NCBI RefSeq assembly: GCF_037094465.1
Contig: NZ_CP146609.1
Span: 2,785,501 to 2,849,500 of the forward strand
DNA length: 64,000 nucleotides
Reading direction: 5' to 3'
Source of the DNA: Pseudodesulfovibrio sp. 5S69
GTDB taxonomy: Bacteria; Desulfobacterota; Desulfovibrionia; Desulfovibrionales; Desulfovibrionaceae
The first letter of the stretch is position 1. Each line of letters opens with the position of its first letter. Both the position numbers and the translations under genes were made by a program. Of the stretch, positions 23,547 to 34,036 are shown one piece after another. A model generated the notes under the pieces. The model ran no database searches, was not told the origin of the DNA, and saw only the letters and a list, made by a program, of their open reading frames with translations.

Positions 23547-24421
23547 TGCGTATGGAAGGCTCGCGCATCGCCGTCCTCGGCGGCAGGACCGGCCTGCTCG
23601 GCCAGGCCCTGACCACGGCCCTGGACAACGCCGGAGCCCTTGCCTTTCCCTTGTCCAGACGGGATTGCGACGTCCTCGATCCGCTGTCCGTGGAACAATG
23701 GCTGGACAAGAACGACCCGGACCTGCTCATCAACGCCACGGGCTACACCCAGGTGGACCTGGCCGAAGACGAGCCGGAAAGGGCGTTTGCGCTCAACGGC
23801 TCGGTCCCGCCGCTGCTGGCCACCCTGGCCGCGCGCCGGGCCATCCCGTTTGTCCACTACAGCACGGACTTCGTCTTCAACGGCCGGAAACGCTCGCCCT
23901 ACACCGAGTACGACGAGCCCAACGCCACCTCGGTCTACGGAATCAGCAAGGCGGACGGGGAGCGCGGCCTGCTCAAGCTCGGCTACAGGCGCACCCTGAT
24001 TATCCGCATCTCCTGGCTCTTCGGGCCGGGGCGGACAAATTTCGTCAAAAAGATCCTGGGACTGGCCGACGCGCACAAGACCCTGACCGTGGTCAACGAC
24101 CAGATCGGTTCCCCGTCCTACACCCCGGACGTGGCGAAAAACACCGTCAAATTGCTGGAATGGGACGCCACCGGCATCTTCCACCTGGCCAATGCGGGCG
24201 AGACCTCCTGGCACGGGCTGGCCAACACGGCCGTGAACCTGGCGAACAAGGACTGCACGGTCTCGCCGGTGCCCACCTCGGCTTACCCCACCAAGGCCTC
24301 CCGGCCGCCCTACTCGGTGCTCGACCTGTCCAAGTTCACCCGGACCACGGGCACGGCCCCGCGCTCCTGGGAGGACGCGCTCAGGCAATACGTGCTGGGT
24401 GATCTCGGCCTGGGCGCCTAG
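23546..24421 (+). CDS. rfbD: dTDP-4-dehydrorhamnose reductase
   Basis: A 291-residue RmlD-family reductase: GGRTGLLGQALTTAL, INATGYTQVDLAEDEPERAF, FVHYSTDFVFNG, catalytic YGISKADGE and the C-terminal SRPPYSVLDLSKF. It performs the last step of dTDP-L-rhamnose synthesis. It is coupled to rfbB; its 3' end overlaps the convergent SulP gene by 4 bp. Confidence 0.94.
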   Translation: MRMEGSRIAVLGGRTGLLGQALTTALDNAGALAFPLSRRDCDVLDPLSVEQWLDKNDPDLLINATGYTQVDLAEDEPERAFALNGSVPPLLATLAARRAIPFVHYSTDFVFNGRKRSPYTEYDEPNATSVYGISKADGERGLLKLGYRRTLIIRISWLFGPGRTNFVKKILGLADAHKTLTVVNDQIGSPSYTPDVAKNTVKLLEWDATGIFHLANAGETSWHGLANTAVNLANKDCTVSPVPTSAYPTKASRPPYSVLDLSKFTRTTGTAPRSWEDALRQYVLGDLGLGA

Positions 24422-27147
24422 AGCATCAGTTCGCGGACCCTGGCGTTGGAATTGGCCAACCGCTCGGACAGAAGATTGATCAGGAACCGGTTGATGGCCG
24501 TGACCAGCCTGGGCACGCGCGCCTCGATGGCGTCGAGCTTGCGCAGGGTCATGCGGTAGAGGACGCATTTCTCCGCCGCCCGGATGGTCGCAGACCTCGG
24601 GGACAGGGTGTAGATGCCCATCTCGCCGAAGACCGCGCCGGGCCCGACCTTCTTGAGCCGGATGATCCGCCCGTCCGGCAGTTCCAGTTCCACGTCCAGC
24701 CTGCCGGACTCCACGAAATACATGGCGTCCGAACTGTCGCCCTGGCGGAAGACCGCCTCGCCCGCCTGGGCCACCTCGCGCTTGAGGACCTTCATGAGCG
24801 CCGGGATGTACTTGGGTTCCGGGAAGATCGGCACCAACAGTTCGGGCAGGGTCTTCTGCCGGATCTCGAGCATGCCCTCGGCGTCCAGCACGCGGTTTTC
24901 GCACCACTCCAGGGCATAGTCCAGGTTGAAGAAAATCTTGAATTGCCCGTCCTCGTCGCCCGCGTATCCCAGGGAGACCAGGTGCGACTCCAGCTCCAGC
25001 GGAGCGCTGGTGATGACCACCTGAATCCTGTTCTGTACGGCCAGCTTGTACAGCTTGGCGAAGCCGAAGCTTGAGGCCGAGGCAAACCCCCTGGCCAGCC
25101 GGAAATCGAGGACTAGGTATTCCAGAGAGAGCTGGTTGTCGTCGTCCAGCCGCCTGCGGATGTCCCGGAGGAGCTGTTCCATGGCTCCCAGGAAGAGGAA
25201 CCCCTGAAGACGCATGATGTGGATATGATCGCCGAACTCCTTGAGGACGCGCTGCTGGGCGGAGGCCCGGTCCACGTTGCTGGTGTGCTGGGAGCCGGAG
25301 AGCACGTTGCGCACCACCCCGCCCCGGCCCACGCGGCTGACCGTAACCATCAGGGCCAGAGCCACGCCGAAGCCGATGCCCTCAAGCAGCCCGAGCAGGA
25401 TGGTGGCCGCGAAGGTGAACCGGAGCAGCCACAGCTCGGAACGGCTGGTGAAGGACGACTTGGTGCGCAGCATCCAATCACGGATGAGGTCCAGCCCGGC
25501 ATAGACGAGCAGCCCCTCGGGCACGAACCGGGGGATCATGGGCAGGATGAAGTCCGCATAGAACAACCCGACGGCGCAGATCAGCCCGGCCACGATACCG
25601 ACCAGCGGTCCCCGGCCGCCCGCGGCATAGCTGCCCGCACTCCGGCCGAAGGACAGGGAGACCGGCATGCCGCAACACAGCCCGGAAACCATGTTGGTCA
25701 CGCCCAGCGCACTGTATTCGCGGCTCAGGTCGCTCTCGCGCCCCCGGATCAGCTCCAACCGGGTGATCCGGAACATGACCGTGAGCACGGCCAGGACGAC
25801 CATGGCCCCGATGTACAGCCCGTGGGACTTGATCACCGACCATTGGATGTCGGCAAAGAGCATGGGCGACTTGAGCACCTCCACCAGGTGGACCAGCAAC
25901 GACCCCTTGGGAAAGGCCACGGGCTGGGCCAGGTCGCGGACCGCCGGGTCCGTGGCCCAGACGCCCGCCGCGTTGCCCGCGCCCACGGCCACCAGGATAA
26001 GGGCCAGCAGGAACAGGGAGTTCTTGGTCCGGAACATGGCGAAAAACAGGATCAGGCCGAAGATCACGCTCGGCCCCATGGTGTAGAGGTCCTCGCTCAG
26101 GTTGAAATTGGTCACCAGAGACAGCCCCAGGCTGTAGACGTTGCTCCAGTCGAGGTTCAGCCCGCCCATCCAGGCGAAGGCCCCGATGAGCACGAACACG
26201 CCCACGCCGCCGATGACCCCGCCGATAATCTGCAGCGGGATGAAGCGGATGTATTCGCCGAGCTTGAGCTGGCCGAGCACCAGCAGGCTCAACCCGGTCA
26301 ACAACGCCGCCGTCGCCACGCCAGCCAGGATGGTCGGCAGGATGAGTTCCGGGGCGAATGTGTCGGCCATGTAGCGGTACATGCTGCCCATGAACAGGAA
26401 GAGCACGGCGGTCAGGACCGTCTCCGGGCCGACCAGGGCGAAGGGAACCCGCGACAGGAAGGAAAAGAAAATGGACCCGACGATAACCCCGGTCAGGGCG
26501 GTGCCGAGCAGAAACGGCAGATACTGGTGCATGCCCCCCTGGGACGCGGCCAGCAGGGACAGGGAATAGACGAAAAAGAGGGACAGAACGCCGGAGACGA
26601 TGCCCGCATACAGATTCAGGGTCTTGCCGCCTCGCAGCAGCCGCCAGCGGTCCGGATCGCCTACCGCCTCGATGTTCGCCGCTTCCGCGCCGTCCCGGAA
26701 ATCGGCGTCCCAAACCTGCGGCTCGTCGGGTTCGGCCAGGTCGCTGACGTCGATCTCGCTTTCGTCCACCTCGGGCAGTTCCTCCACGGCTTCGAGCCGC
26801 GCGCCACACCGGGAACAGGCGTCGCCGTGACCCGGCTCCTGTATATGGCCGCAGGCGGCGCAGATGACGTCCTCGGGCCTTTCCAGGTCCACTGTCAACT
26901 CCCCGGCGTCCAGGTCGATGGGCTTCAGCGGCTCGCCGTCGCCACCAGCCGGAAGCGTTTCGTCCTGCGCCGCGGCCCCGGCCGGTTCCTCCACCTCCAC
27001 CTCATACGGGATGCCGCCTGCCACGGCCTCATCTTCGGCCTCGATGGTCACGCCCCGGCCGCAACCGGGACACTTGGCCTTTCTCCCGGCCAAAGCATCC
27101 GGAACAATGCGTTCATAGCCGCAGGATTCACACTTGAAAATAGCCAC
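24418..27147 (-). CDS. SulP-family anion transporter with zinc ribbons, STAS and cyclic-nucleotide-binding domain
   Basis: A 909-residue multidomain membrane protein. Residues 1-32 form a zinc ribbon (CESC ... CPGC); a second Cys set, ICAACG...ACSRCG, is near 95-118, within an acidic linker. The SulP permease core spans about 170-600 with ten or more helices (e.g. IIGGVIGGVGVFVLIGAF, GLCCGMPVSLSFGRSAGSYA). A STAS domain (LEYLVLDFRLARGFAS) follows, then a cNMP-binding domain (FRQGDSSDAMYFVESGRL, VFGEMGIYTLSPRSATI). It probably carries sulfate or bicarbonate under nucleotide control; the substrate is not decided. N-terminal zinc ribbons are an unusual addition. Confidence 0.92.
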   Translation of the reverse strand: MAIFKCESCGYERIVPDALAGRKAKCPGCGRGVTIEAEDEAVAGGIPYEVEVEEPAGAAAQDETLPAGGDGEPLKPIDLDAGELTVDLERPEDVICAACGHIQEPGHGDACSRCGARLEAVEELPEVDESEIDVSDLAEPDEPQVWDADFRDGAEAANIEAVGDPDRWRLLRGGKTLNLYAGIVSGVLSLFFVYSLSLLAASQGGMHQYLPFLLGTALTGVIVGSIFFSFLSRVPFALVGPETVLTAVLFLFMGSMYRYMADTFAPELILPTILAGVATAALLTGLSLLVLGQLKLGEYIRFIPLQIIGGVIGGVGVFVLIGAFAWMGGLNLDWSNVYSLGLSLVTNFNLSEDLYTMGPSVIFGLILFFAMFRTKNSLFLLALILVAVGAGNAAGVWATDPAVRDLAQPVAFPKGSLLVHLVEVLKSPMLFADIQWSVIKSHGLYIGAMVVLAVLTVMFRITRLELIRGRESDLSREYSALGVTNMVSGLCCGMPVSLSFGRSAGSYAAGGRGPLVGIVAGLICAVGLFYADFILPMIPRFVPEGLLVYAGLDLIRDWMLRTKSSFTSRSELWLLRFTFAATILLGLLEGIGFGVALALMVTVSRVGRGGVVRNVLSGSQHTSNVDRASAQQRVLKEFGDHIHIMRLQGFLFLGAMEQLLRDIRRRLDDDNQLSLEYLVLDFRLARGFASASSFGFAKLYKLAVQNRIQVVITSAPLELESHLVSLGYAGDEDGQFKIFFNLDYALEWCENRVLDAEGMLEIRQKTLPELLVPIFPEPKYIPALMKVLKREVAQAGEAVFRQGDSSDAMYFVESGRLDVELELPDGRIIRLKKVGPGAVFGEMGIYTLSPRSATIRAAEKCVLYRMTLRKLDAIEARVPRLVTAINRFLINLLSERLANSNARVRELML

Positions 27148-27422
27148 AAGGTACCGCCGGATTCAAGAGGTGCTATACAAGACCGGAATAGACGAAACCG
27201 GTTTCCATATTGTTTCACGCATTTAAGTACATACGTCAACCCAGGCCCACGCGCAAGCCGGCTGTACAACGTCGGCTACATATCTTTTTTCATGAAATTG
27301 TATTCAAGGGCTAAAGTTTCCGATCTATGGGTCGATATAATTGGTGCGAGTGAGGCGAAGTGTGTACACGGATCGTACGCACCTCCTCGGACAGGAACTC
27401 GAAATCCCATGGAAGGGCGACC

Positions 27423-28325
27423 ATGCGCAAGCATACCGTTTCCATAATCGTTTCCGACCCGGAAACCCACCCCGGCCTGCCGCGACTGCTGCAGTCCATC
27501 TCCCGACAGTCCGACGGGCTGGACCGGACCGAGATCGTGGTGGCGGGAAACGGCGGACACGCCCCTTCCGACGAGGCCCTCTGGCGGGCCATCACTGGCC
27601 TGGAGGCCGTCCGGCTGGAGACCTTCGATCCCGACGTCACCCCGGCGCGGGCGCGCAACCTTGCCGCGGCCAAGGCCATCGGCGACCGGCTCGTCTTCCT
27701 GCGGCCCGACCACCGTCTCGACCCCAAGTACCTGACCACAGCCGACGCGGTCTTCGCGGACCACCACGAGACCGGCGTCATGTATGCCGACTACATCCGG
27801 CTCGCGCCGGGCAGGAACCGCTCCATGGGCCCATCCATGATCCAACTGCCGCCCTACCGCGACGGCCTGCTCCAGGCACGCGGCTTTCTCGGCCCCGGCG
27901 TGCTCATCACCCGCGAAGCCTTTGACCGGACCGCCGGTTTCCGCGATAACACCTTCTACCGGGACTGGGACCTGTGGGTCCAGGCGGCGCAGGCGGGGGC
28001 TCCATTCTATCACGTCGGCTACCCGCTGACCTCCTGCGAACACCGCAAGGTTTCTTTCCGCGAACGGGCCGAAGACGGGCGGAGCAAGGCCGTCCTGGTC
28101 ATCAACAACCAGCACTTCTTCCATGAACACACGGTGCGCTGGGCGCTCGCCTATCTGCGCGGCGACGCCTGGGCCGAGGCCTTCGGCTTCATGACCATCC
28201 CCGGCCCCATGGACGTCACCCGCATGCTCCACGACCACGCCATGCGCACCATGGGCACCGACACCCTGGCCGAAGAAGCCATCCGACAATTCGACCAGGC
28301 GGTCATCAACTCCCACCTCCTGTAA
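27423..28325 (+). CDS. GT2-type glycosyltransferase
   Basis: A 300-residue GT-A fold protein: HTVSIIVSDPETHPGLPRLL start, EIVVAGNGG, ARNLAAAKAIGDRLVFLRPD (a DxD-like site) and a C-terminal acceptor region with YRDWDLWVQAAQAG. GGAAGGG precedes ATG 27423. It is divergent from the SulP gene across 275 bp and stands alone, with no sugar-polymer operon adjacent; the acceptor is unknown. Confidence 0.85.
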   Translation: MRKHTVSIIVSDPETHPGLPRLLQSISRQSDGLDRTEIVVAGNGGHAPSDEALWRAITGLEAVRLETFDPDVTPARARNLAAAKAIGDRLVFLRPDHRLDPKYLTTADAVFADHHETGVMYADYIRLAPGRNRSMGPSMIQLPPYRDGLLQARGFLGPGVLITREAFDRTAGFRDNTFYRDWDLWVQAAQAGAPFYHVGYPLTSCEHRKVSFRERAEDGRSKAVLVINNQHFFHEHTVRWALAYLRGDAWAEAFGFMTIPGPMDVTRMLHDHAMRTMGTDTLAEEAIRQFDQAVINSHLL

Positions 28326-28402
28326 ACCGTTCGTTTAGTGAGATAATGGTTGAGAGCGACCTCCTATATCAGAGAACCGCTACCGATTGTTGCGCGCCCG
28401 AT

Positions 28403-28420
28403 CCCCCCCCCCCAAAAAAA
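28403..28420. repeat. C11A7 homopolymer tract in a gene-free stretch
   Basis: Eleven C followed by seven A in the 258-bp gap between the glycosyltransferase and aminotransferase genes. Such tracts can slip during replication. I see no gene in the surrounding bases 28326-28528; a 72-codon open frame across it has no coding signature. Confidence 0.8.
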
Positions 28421-28529
28421 GAAAGAAGAGGCGTTCGACGCATTGCTGAGCCGGAAGCCTTATTTATGTGCCCTCCCCACGAAGCGGCATTAAAAAGTTC
28501 AGAGAGAGGAGGGATGGGGAGTGCGGGAC

Positions 28530-28562
28530 AAAAAAAGGGCCGTCCCATGGACGGCCCCTTTT
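28530..28562. terminator. Bidirectional rho-independent terminator
   Basis: A perfect 9-bp stem GGGCCGTCC (28537-28545) / GGACGGCCC (28549-28557), loop CAT, A7 on the left and CTTTT on the right. It ends the minus-strand metF-asd-aminotransferase transcript. Confidence 0.88.
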
Positions 28563-28583
28563 GAATAGCACTGGAGGCCCGGC

Positions 28584-29525
28584 CTAGAGGGGGATGCCGG
28601 TGTCCTGGAGGTCCTTTTTGAGGAGCTCGCGGATGCGGGCGGCCACGGGGCCGGGCTTGACGTTATGGATGGGTTTGCCGTTGAACCGGACCACGGGGAT
28701 GGCGTCGCCGGTGGTGCCGACGATGATGACTTCGCGGGCCAGGAGGATTTCCTCTTCGCTGATGCTGCGGAAGACGATGGGCACCTCACTTTTGATCAGG
28801 TCCACGGCGCGCATCAGAGTGGTCCCGGCCAGGGCGTTGGTGAATTCCGGGATGATCAGCTTGCCGCCCTCGTCCACGATACAGACGTTCTCGGTGGCCC
28901 CTTCGGCCAGGAACCCGTTGCGGTCGAAGCAGAACGGGAAATCGTAGCCCTTCTCCTCGGCCTCGTGCTTCATGAGCACGTTGGGCAGGTAGTCGATGGA
29001 CTTGATGGTCGCCAGGTACGACTGCTTGGCCGGGATGGAGGTCTTGAAGGCGGTGACCCCCTTTTCGTAGACCGATTCCGGCTTGGGATGCAGGTCGTAG
29101 GAGACCACGTAGAGGCTCGATTCCGGGCACTCGGACGGATAGATGCCGAAGCCGCCGGGTCCGCGCCCCAGGAGCACACGGACCATGCCGCTCTCGCGGC
29201 CGCCCGCCCTGGCCACGTCGAGGATCAGCTCTCGGATCTCGTCCCAAGAGCACGGCGGGGTCATGTAGATGGCCCGGCAGGACCGTTGCATGCGGGCCAT
29301 GTGCGGCTCGAGCTGGTAGAGCTTCCCGTCGACGAACTTCATGGTCTCGAAGATGCCGTCACCGCGATGGACCAAATGGTCGTCCCAGGGCATGACCATG
29401 AGCTTGGGGTCCGTGCAGATCATGCCCACACGGTGCTCGTAGAAGGCCTGGATTTCGCCTGCGCCGGGCCGCTCGACGGCCAGCATGGCTTCCAGATAGG
29501 TTTTCGAATCCGCTACCTTGGCCAC
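28584..29525 (-). CDS. PLP-dependent class IV aminotransferase (branched-chain type)
   Basis: A 313-residue fold-type IV enzyme: DDHLVHRGDGIFETMKFVDG, Lys in LATIKSIDYLPNVLMKHEA (the likely PLP Schiff-base Lys), EGATENVCIV and VGTTGDAIPVVRFNGKPI. The class contains IlvE, D-amino-acid aminotransferase and 4-amino-4-deoxychorismate lyase. A branched-chain role fits the amino-acid neighbours but is not certain, as the loop motifs differ from E. coli IlvE. Third in a minus-strand run metF-asd-aminotransferase, 10 bp after asd. Confidence 0.88.
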   Translation of the reverse strand: MAKVADSKTYLEAMLAVERPGAGEIQAFYEHRVGMICTDPKLMVMPWDDHLVHRGDGIFETMKFVDGKLYQLEPHMARMQRSCRAIYMTPPCSWDEIRELILDVARAGGRESGMVRVLLGRGPGGFGIYPSECPESSLYVVSYDLHPKPESVYEKGVTAFKTSIPAKQSYLATIKSIDYLPNVLMKHEAEEKGYDFPFCFDRNGFLAEGATENVCIVDEGGKLIIPEFTNALAGTTLMRAVDLIKSEVPIVFRSISEEEILLAREVIIVGTTGDAIPVVRFNGKPIHNVKPGPVAARIRELLKKDLQDTGIPL

Positions 29526-29535
29526 GATGAACTCC

Positions 29536-30561
<1,026 letters not shown>

Positions 30562-30579
30562 TATCCTTACCCCCAAAAA

Positions 30580-31452
30580 CTATATATTGAGATTTTTTCC
30601 GATTTCAAGAACGGCCTCGGCGCGGTTGAGCGTATACAGGTGTACGCCCGGCGCGCCGCCTTCGATGAGCTCCCGAGCCTGTTTGGTCGCGTAGTCGATG
30701 CCGAGTGCGTACACGGCATCGTCACCGCCCTCCTCATGCGCCTTTTCGAGAGCGCTCAGGAACTTGCCCGGAATGGCCGCGCCACACAGGCTGAGGATGA
30801 ATTTGGCCGACTTCAGGCTCAGGAGCGGCATGACGCCGGGAATGACCGGCACGTCCGCGCCCATCAGCTTGAGGCGCTCCACGTAGTCGAAATACATGCG
30901 GTTGTCGAAGAACATCTGGGTGACTAGGAACTTCGCACCCTTGCGCACCTTGAGATGGACCATGTCCAGGTCGGACTTGATGGACGGCGACTCGCAATGG
31001 GGCTCGGGATAGGCCGCCCCGCCCACGCACAGGTCGGGATACCGCGAGCAGATGTATTCGATCAGCTCCGAGGCGTGCTGGAACTCCTGGGCGCTGAAAT
31101 CGAAATCGTCCAGGCCACGGGGCGGGTCGCCGCGCAGGGCCAGGACATTGTCGATGCCGGCCTTGACCAGGCTTTCCAGGAAACCGTCCAGTTTCTCGGC
31201 CGAGGCCCCCACGCTGGTCAGGTGGGTAATAGGCTCGATGCCGTGGTCCCGTTTCATCCGGGTGGCGATCTCCAGGGTGTTGTCCTGGGTGCCGCCGCCC
31301 GCGCCGTAGGTCACGGACGCGAACAGGGGATCGAGGACCTTGAGCTTGTCGACCACCTCGAAAAAGGCGGGCCAGGCCTCCCGCTCCTTGGGAGGGAAGA
31401 ACTCCAGGGAGAGGAACGGGGACGTCCCTTCGATCAGATCACAAACGCGCAA
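30580..31452 (-). CDS. metF: Methylenetetrahydrofolate reductase
   Basis: A 290-residue MetF-type flavoprotein: FLSLEFFPPKE, FASVTYGAGGGTQDNT, HLTSVGASAEKL, ALRGDPPRG, KGAKFLVTQMFFDN and GVMPLLS. It reduces methylene-THF to methyl-THF for methionine synthesis; in sulfate reducers it can also link to the Wood-Ljungdahl methyl branch. Start is TTG 31452 with a GAAGGAG site. The 123 bp upstream contain short hairpins but no riboswitch I can recognise. Confidence 0.95.
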   Translation of the reverse strand: MRVCDLIEGTSPFLSLEFFPPKEREAWPAFFEVVDKLKVLDPLFASVTYGAGGGTQDNTLEIATRMKRDHGIEPITHLTSVGASAEKLDGFLESLVKAGIDNVLALRGDPPRGLDDFDFSAQEFQHASELIEYICSRYPDLCVGGAAYPEPHCESPSIKSDLDMVHLKVRKGAKFLVTQMFFDNRMYFDYVERLKLMGADVPVIPGVMPLLSLKSAKFILSLCGAAIPGKFLSALEKAHEEGGDDAVYALGIDYATKQARELIEGGAPGVHLYTLNRAEAVLEIGKNLNI

Positions 31453-31575
31453 AGCTTACTCCTTCAACAATCGCTTCAGGTCAGGCCCAATTCGGGCAAG
31501 TGAAGATACATACTCCTTCTCGGCCCAACCTTCAATGGAGAAATGGCGTAAATCCCCGTACGACGGGCATCGGGA

Positions 31576-31965
31576 TCAATTGTGGAGAGCTTCGACGATG
31601 ACGACGTCGGCGGGCAGGAAGTCGAGAGCGACCGGCCCCGTGGGATCGGCCCAGGCCATCTGCTGGCCTTCCACACCCTTCAACTCACCTGAATATTTAG
31701 TGATATGGTAAAAATACAGATGAACGGAGAACTCGTCGTACTCGTGCCGCAGGTCGCGCCAGTACGCAAATTCCTCGGGCGTTACGTCCAACTCCTCGCG
31801 GAACTCGCGGACCAGGGCCTGTTCGCGCGTCTCGCCCCGCTCCACCTTGCCGCCGGGGAATTCCCACCATCCGGCCATGGGCCCGCCCTCGGGCCGCCGC
31901 ACGGCCAGGTATTCCCCGTCGCGCCAGACGATGCCCGCCACCACCTCCAGGACCGGCTTGCTCAT
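31576..31965 (-). CDS. Nudix hydrolase, MutT-like
   Basis: A 129-residue Nudix protein; the box GGKVERGETREQALVREFREELDV fits GX5EX7REUXEEXGU with one substitution. Start 31965 (MSKPVLEVVAG) has AGGGGG upstream and overlaps the stop of the ABC-F gene by 4 bp. Substrate is probably oxidised or diphosphate nucleotides (MutT/CTP-pyrophosphohydrolase group); a YaaA-like housekeeping function cannot be told from sequence. Confidence 0.9.
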   Translation of the reverse strand: MSKPVLEVVAGIVWRDGEYLAVRRPEGGPMAGWWEFPGGKVERGETREQALVREFREELDVTPEEFAYWRDLRHEYDEFSVHLYFYHITKYSGELKGVEGQQMAWADPTGPVALDFLPADVVIVEALHN

Positions 31966-33935
31966 GCCGCCCCCTGTTCGCCGGTGATGGCCTCCATGCG
32001 GTCTTCCAATTCGGCCATCCGTTCCATGATGGTCTCGGCCCACTCCGTGGCGTCCTTGTAGGCCGCGTTGAGCTTCAGCGCCTGTTCGGGCTTCTCGTAA
32101 GTAGCGGGATCGTTCATCTTCTCTTCCAACCCGGCCTGCTCGTCCAGAATCTTTTCCAGGTCCGCCTCAAGCTTCTCGTACTTGTTCTTCAGCGGTTTGA
32201 GCTCGCGATAGAGGCGGTTGCGCTCCTCGGCCTGGCGGCGCTTTTCCTCCTTGGTCAGCTTGCGCTTCTCCAAGGCTTCCTCGGCGTCGCAGGCGGCCTG
32301 TCCGTTGCGGCACGCCTCTTCCCGCTTCTGCCGGGCGTGAAATTCCTCGAACCCACCCACGTGCTGAGCCAGCCCGTTTTCGTCCAGGGACCAGACCTCC
32401 TCGGCCACCTCGTTCAGCAGGTAGCGGTCGTGGGCCACGAAGAGCAGCGTGCCCTCGTAGTCCTGCAAGGCCCGAATGAGCCCTTCGCGGGTCTCGATGT
32501 CCAGATGGTTGGTGGGTTCGTCCAGGACGAGCAGGTTGGCCTTGGCCAGGAACAGGGTGGCCAGGAGCAGGCGGGACTTCTCGCCGCCGGACAGCCCCTT
32601 GACCTTGCGCTCGAAATACCGCTCGCCGAGCAGGAACAGGCCGAGCACGCTCATGACCTGTTCCTCGGTCAGCCCTGGGCTGGACAGCCGCCGGATCTCG
32701 CCGATGACCGAATTGTCCAGATTGAGGATTTCATGCTGGTGTTGGCTGAAATAGCCCATTTCGGTACCGGGACCGATCTTGACGTGCCCGGCGGACGGCG
32801 TCAGCGTCCCGGCGATGAGCTTGAGCAAGGTCGACTTGCCCGCACCGTTGGGCGCGACCACGGCCACCTTCTTGCCCCGGAAGAGTTGGAAGTTGAGGGC
32901 GGGCCAGACGGAATGGCCGCCCTCGTATTGAAATTCGAGGTCCACCGCGGACACCGGGACCTTGTCGCCACGTTTGGGCTCGGGCAGGCGGAAACTCAGG
33001 CTCCGCCCGCGGTGATGGGAGGCCTGGACCTGCTTGATCTGGTTGAGTTCCTGTTCGAGCTTCTCGACCTTCTTGAGTTTGCTCTGCGCCTGGGCCGCCT
33101 TGCGCGCCTTCACCCGGAACTTGTTGATGTATTTGTATTCATTCTCGATCCGGGCCGACAGCTTGTCCGCTTCCTTGCGCCGCTGCTCCCGATTCTCCTC
33201 ATCCCAGGCCAAGAACTCGTCGAAGGAGCCCTTGCGCAGGAGCGGCTTGGCCCCGCCCAAGAAGAGCACGTGGGTGCCCACGCGGTTCAGGAAGATGCGG
33301 TCGTGGACCACGAAAGCGAGCGTACCCCGGAAATTGAGCAGATAGTCCTCCAACCACTCCACGGCCTCCAGGTCGAGGTGGTTGGTGGGCTCGTCGAGCA
33401 GGAGCACGTCCGCGCCCTGCAACAAGACCCGCCCGAGCTTGGCCCGTTCGCGCCAGCCGCCGGACAGTTCGCCGATGTTCTTGTGCAGATCGTCTTCGGC
33501 AAAACCCAGGCCGGTCAGGATTGCCCGCGCCTTGTGGTCCGGGTTGTAGCCGTAGAGCTGCTCGAACTCCGCCTGGCGGTGAGACAGTTGTTCGATACGG
33601 GCGTTGTCGCCCTCATGTACGGCCTTTTCCCACGCCTCCCAGAACTCGTTCCAGGAGGGCAGCGCGGACAGGACCCAGGCCAGGAGCTGCTGCTTGAGGA
33701 CATCGCCGGTCATCTCCTGGGCCACGTAGCCCACGCGGGCGCCCTTGGTCAGGGTAACCTGGCCGCCGTCGGGCTCGATCTCCCCGGCCAGGACCTTAAG
33801 CAGCGTACTCTTTCCGCAGCCGTTGGGGCCGGTCAGGGCAAGGCGCATGCCCGGCGCGACCTCGAAGGCCACGTCGGAAAAGATCGGCTCGCCGCCGTAG
33901 GATTTTTCGAGGCTCTGTACTGTGATGCGCGACAT
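31962..33935 (-). CDS. ABC-F family ATPase (ribosome-associated, Uup/YheS-like)
   Basis: A 657-residue soluble protein with two ABC cassettes and no membrane domain: Walker A GPNGCGKSTLLKVL and APNGAGKSTLLKLI, signatures LSGGWRERAKLGRVLL and LSGGEKSRLLLATLF, Walker B LLLDEPTNHLD and LVLDEPTNHLD. A charged inter-domain linker (ABC-tran CTD type) and a C-terminal coiled coil (KEEKRRQAEERNRLYRELK...) complete it. ABC-F proteins act on the ribosome or in DNA repair. Divergent from the GIY-YIG gene. Confidence 0.93.
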   Translation of the reverse strand: MSRITVQSLEKSYGGEPIFSDVAFEVAPGMRLALTGPNGCGKSTLLKVLAGEIEPDGGQVTLTKGARVGYVAQEMTGDVLKQQLLAWVLSALPSWNEFWEAWEKAVHEGDNARIEQLSHRQAEFEQLYGYNPDHKARAILTGLGFAEDDLHKNIGELSGGWRERAKLGRVLLQGADVLLLDEPTNHLDLEAVEWLEDYLLNFRGTLAFVVHDRIFLNRVGTHVLFLGGAKPLLRKGSFDEFLAWDEENREQRRKEADKLSARIENEYKYINKFRVKARKAAQAQSKLKKVEKLEQELNQIKQVQASHHRGRSLSFRLPEPKRGDKVPVSAVDLEFQYEGGHSVWPALNFQLFRGKKVAVVAPNGAGKSTLLKLIAGTLTPSAGHVKIGPGTEMGYFSQHQHEILNLDNSVIGEIRRLSSPGLTEEQVMSVLGLFLLGERYFERKVKGLSGGEKSRLLLATLFLAKANLLVLDEPTNHLDIETREGLIRALQDYEGTLLFVAHDRYLLNEVAEEVWSLDENGLAQHVGGFEEFHARQKREEACRNGQAACDAEEALEKRKLTKEEKRRQAEERNRLYRELKPLKNKYEKLEADLEKILDEQAGLEEKMNDPATYEKPEQALKLNAAYKDATEWAETIMERMAELEDRMEAITGEQGAA

Positions 33936-34036
33936 GATAATAATGGACCTTTAGCGTTTGCGGATGAGAGATATAATGCGTGAAGCGGATTGGCAACTGT
34001 TTTGACCGCGCACGATCCTGAAGGTACACTGCCGCC

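Noticed and set aside
28346..28564. A 72-codon frame spanning the C-tract and terminator
   Set aside because: It crosses the homopolymer and the terminator stem, and its composition is unlike the neighbours.
31453..31575. Possible SAM or SAH riboswitch upstream of metF
   Set aside because: Only small GCCC/GGGC hairpins are seen; no conserved riboswitch core could be matched.
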